Shown here: in pieces, positions 5,070 to 6,047 of the stretch
How the letters are laid out: every line of letters starts with the position of its first letter
How positions within the stretch are numbered: position 1 is the stretch's first letter
Origin: Bacteroidales bacterium
Lineage (GTDB): Bacteria > Bacteroidota > Bacteroidia > Bacteroidales > ML635J-15
Length of the DNA: 6,047 nt
Reading direction: 5' to 3'
NCBI GenBank assembly: GCA_017997855.1
Contig: JAGOEF010000103.1
Location: 1-6,047 of the forward strand
The notes under the pieces: generated by a model
Databases searched by the model: none
Seen by the model: only the letters and a program-made list of their open reading frames with translations
Told to the model about the DNA's origin: nothing
Translations under genes and position numbers: made by a program

Positions 5070-6047
5070 TTATTGAGTATTGGGCATTTTTGCTGTTATC
5101 CGGTTCAATTGCAGCACAATACTGTGATGGAGCTTAATCATTTTACGAAATTCTGCCGGTCGGGTGTTTCGCAGTCTCAGCTTTCTGAAATCACGGATGA
5201 TCAATGCCAGCCATTCGTAGTAAGCCTGAGCCAGTAATCCGGATAGCGGCAAACTGAGTAAATAGACCAATGCCCACAGCCATGTGTCGAAAATCAATGC
5301 AAATACAAGTGATTGAAGAACATAAAGAAGTGGAGCAACAAATACTGCCCAACCAAATTTTACCGAACTGTGAAATTGCATATCTTTAATTTTCAGCACC
5401 AGCAATTTGGGGATAAAATAGACCAGTGCATTGTTCAGCAAACCAAAGGCAAATACGGGTAAAGCAAGCAGTAACAGCAAGGAAGAAGCAATAAGTCTGA
5501 AAAGGTTTAGTCTGGGTTTTTCGATACTCTGGTCCGATAAACTGTATTGTTTTTTCAGGCTTTCATACTCCTCTACCTGTTTACAAAGCTTGTCCATTCC
5601 TTGGGGATCGTTCTCGGAATATGCATCAAGGGCTGCAATGGTAATTTTATCGGCCCTGAAACGATTAATCTGGGTCAGTTTGCCCAGTTGGAAACGTTTA
5701 ATCAGTTGTTTTACATAGAGAGCCCTGACACTTTCGTAAATATCATACATCTGCAGGTTTCTGATGTTTATAGCCAGACGGTCGAGTTGTCCGGCCATTT
5801 CGTCGCGAAGGGCAAGAAATGCTTTCTGGTCGTTTTCTCGATACAAATCTGCATATTTGCTAATGCTTACCGGAATGCCATACCTGACATGGGCTATGGT
5901 TCTGAATGTATTGTATTTACTATAATATATTCCCACCGGTACCACCTTCACCCCCAGCCCGAAATTATTTCTTTCTTCGGCCATGAAAGCGATACGTGGC
6001 ACTGCTTTGCGTAAAGTGAGCAAATGACGTTTGTTGCTGTGCTGGGC
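5070..6047 (-). CDS. PlsC-type glycerophospholipid acyltransferase, C-terminal part with membrane extension; N terminus outside the window
   Basis: Partial gene: 325 residues are visible and the frame stays open to the right edge. PlsC-family enzymes move an acyl chain to glycerol-3-phosphate or lysophosphatidate at the inner membrane. The visible start, AQHSNKRHLLTLRKAVPRIAF, matches the stretch just after the FPEG block (pattern G..H..R.LL.L.K...RIAF), then VKVVPVGIYY (about 33-42) and RYGIPVSI (about 55-62), where the family has (V/I)VPV and a G(K/E)PI-like motif. The catalytic HxxxxD block must lie beyond the edge. The visible region continues as a charged helical stretch (about 70-175) and then three hydrophobic segments (about 182-204, 232-253 and 255-273), and ends in a basic tail. 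This long membrane extension is unlike the short E. coli PlsC (about 245 residues) and recalls larger acyltransferases of Bacteroidota. A TTG at 6023-6021 is internal, not a start, because the motif begins before it. Whether the acceptor is glycerol-3-phosphate or lysophosphatidate cannot be told. Confidence 0.8.
   Translation of the reverse strand, partial: AQHSNKRHLLTLRKAVPRIAFMAEERNNFGLGVKVVPVGIYYSKYNTFRTIAHVRYGIPVSISKYADLYRENDQKAFLALRDEMAGQLDRLAINIRNLQMYDIYESVRALYVKQLIKRFQLGKLTQINRFRADKITIAALDAYSENDPQGMDKLCKQVEEYESLKKQYSLSDQSIEKPRLNLFRLIASSLLLLLALPVFAFGLLNNALVYFIPKLLVLKIKDMQFHSSVKFGWAVFVAPLLYVLQSLVFALIFDTWLWALVYLLSLPLSGLLAQAYYEWLALIIRDFRKLRLRNTRPAEFRKMIKLHHSIVLQLNRITAKMPNTQ

Noticed and set aside
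5547..6014. 155-codon frame on the + strand
   Set aside because: Antisense to the acyltransferase gene, which carries recognisable motifs across the same stretch; no ribosome site or family resemblance.
6021..6023. TTG as the start of the acyltransferase
   Set aside because: The residues before it (AQHSNKRH) continue the family motif, and the catalytic domain would be missing; the gene runs off the window.

Overview
The window reads as ordinary chromosome from a Bacteroidota bacterium, probably an anaerobe of the Bacteroidales type. This is inferred from the glutamine synthetase subtype, the AT-rich leaders that mostly lack a Shine-Dalgarno site, and the codon and protein style. No rRNA, tRNA, CRISPR array, insertion sequence, phage gene or attachment site was seen. 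The window is densely coding: three complete genes, two genes cut by the window edges, and only short intergenic gaps, none above 100 bases.

Left part (1-2512, + strand): the end of an operon encoding two subunits of a citrate-lyase-type enzyme. The beta subunit (CitE, C-C lyase) enters from the left edge and overlaps the alpha subunit (CitF, acyl-carrier/CoA transferase) by 11 bases. A clear intrinsic terminator closes the operon. The gamma acyl-carrier subunit (CitD) and the prosthetic-group and activation genes (citC, citX, citG) are not in view. They must lie upstream or elsewhere, and CitD could be fused to the N terminus of the beta subunit. CitF differs from the E. coli protein in a glycine-rich C-terminal motif, so the substrate (citrate or a relative such as citramalate) is left open.

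Middle part (2556-4931): a membrane-anchored DUF218 (SanA/ElyC/YdcF-like) protein on the - strand and a 503-residue type I glutamine synthetase on the + strand. They are divergent across a 99-base AT-rich control region that holds two inverted repeats. The glutamine synthetase keeps the catalytic residues of the family, has Phe where E. coli GlnA has its adenylylated Tyr, and carries an insertion between two active-site glutamates. A strong hairpin terminator follows it.

Right part (5070-6047, - strand): the C-terminal part of a PlsC-type glycerophospholipid acyltransferase with a hydrophobic C-terminal extension, convergent with the glutamine synthetase gene and running off the right edge.

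The genes fall into three separate transcription groups: organic-acid cleavage, nitrogen assimilation beside an envelope protein, and phospholipid synthesis. Nothing shows that they act as one system. The points most worth a second look are the divergent CitF motif, the missing start of CitE, the unregulated-looking glutamine synthetase and the palindromes between the divergent genes.
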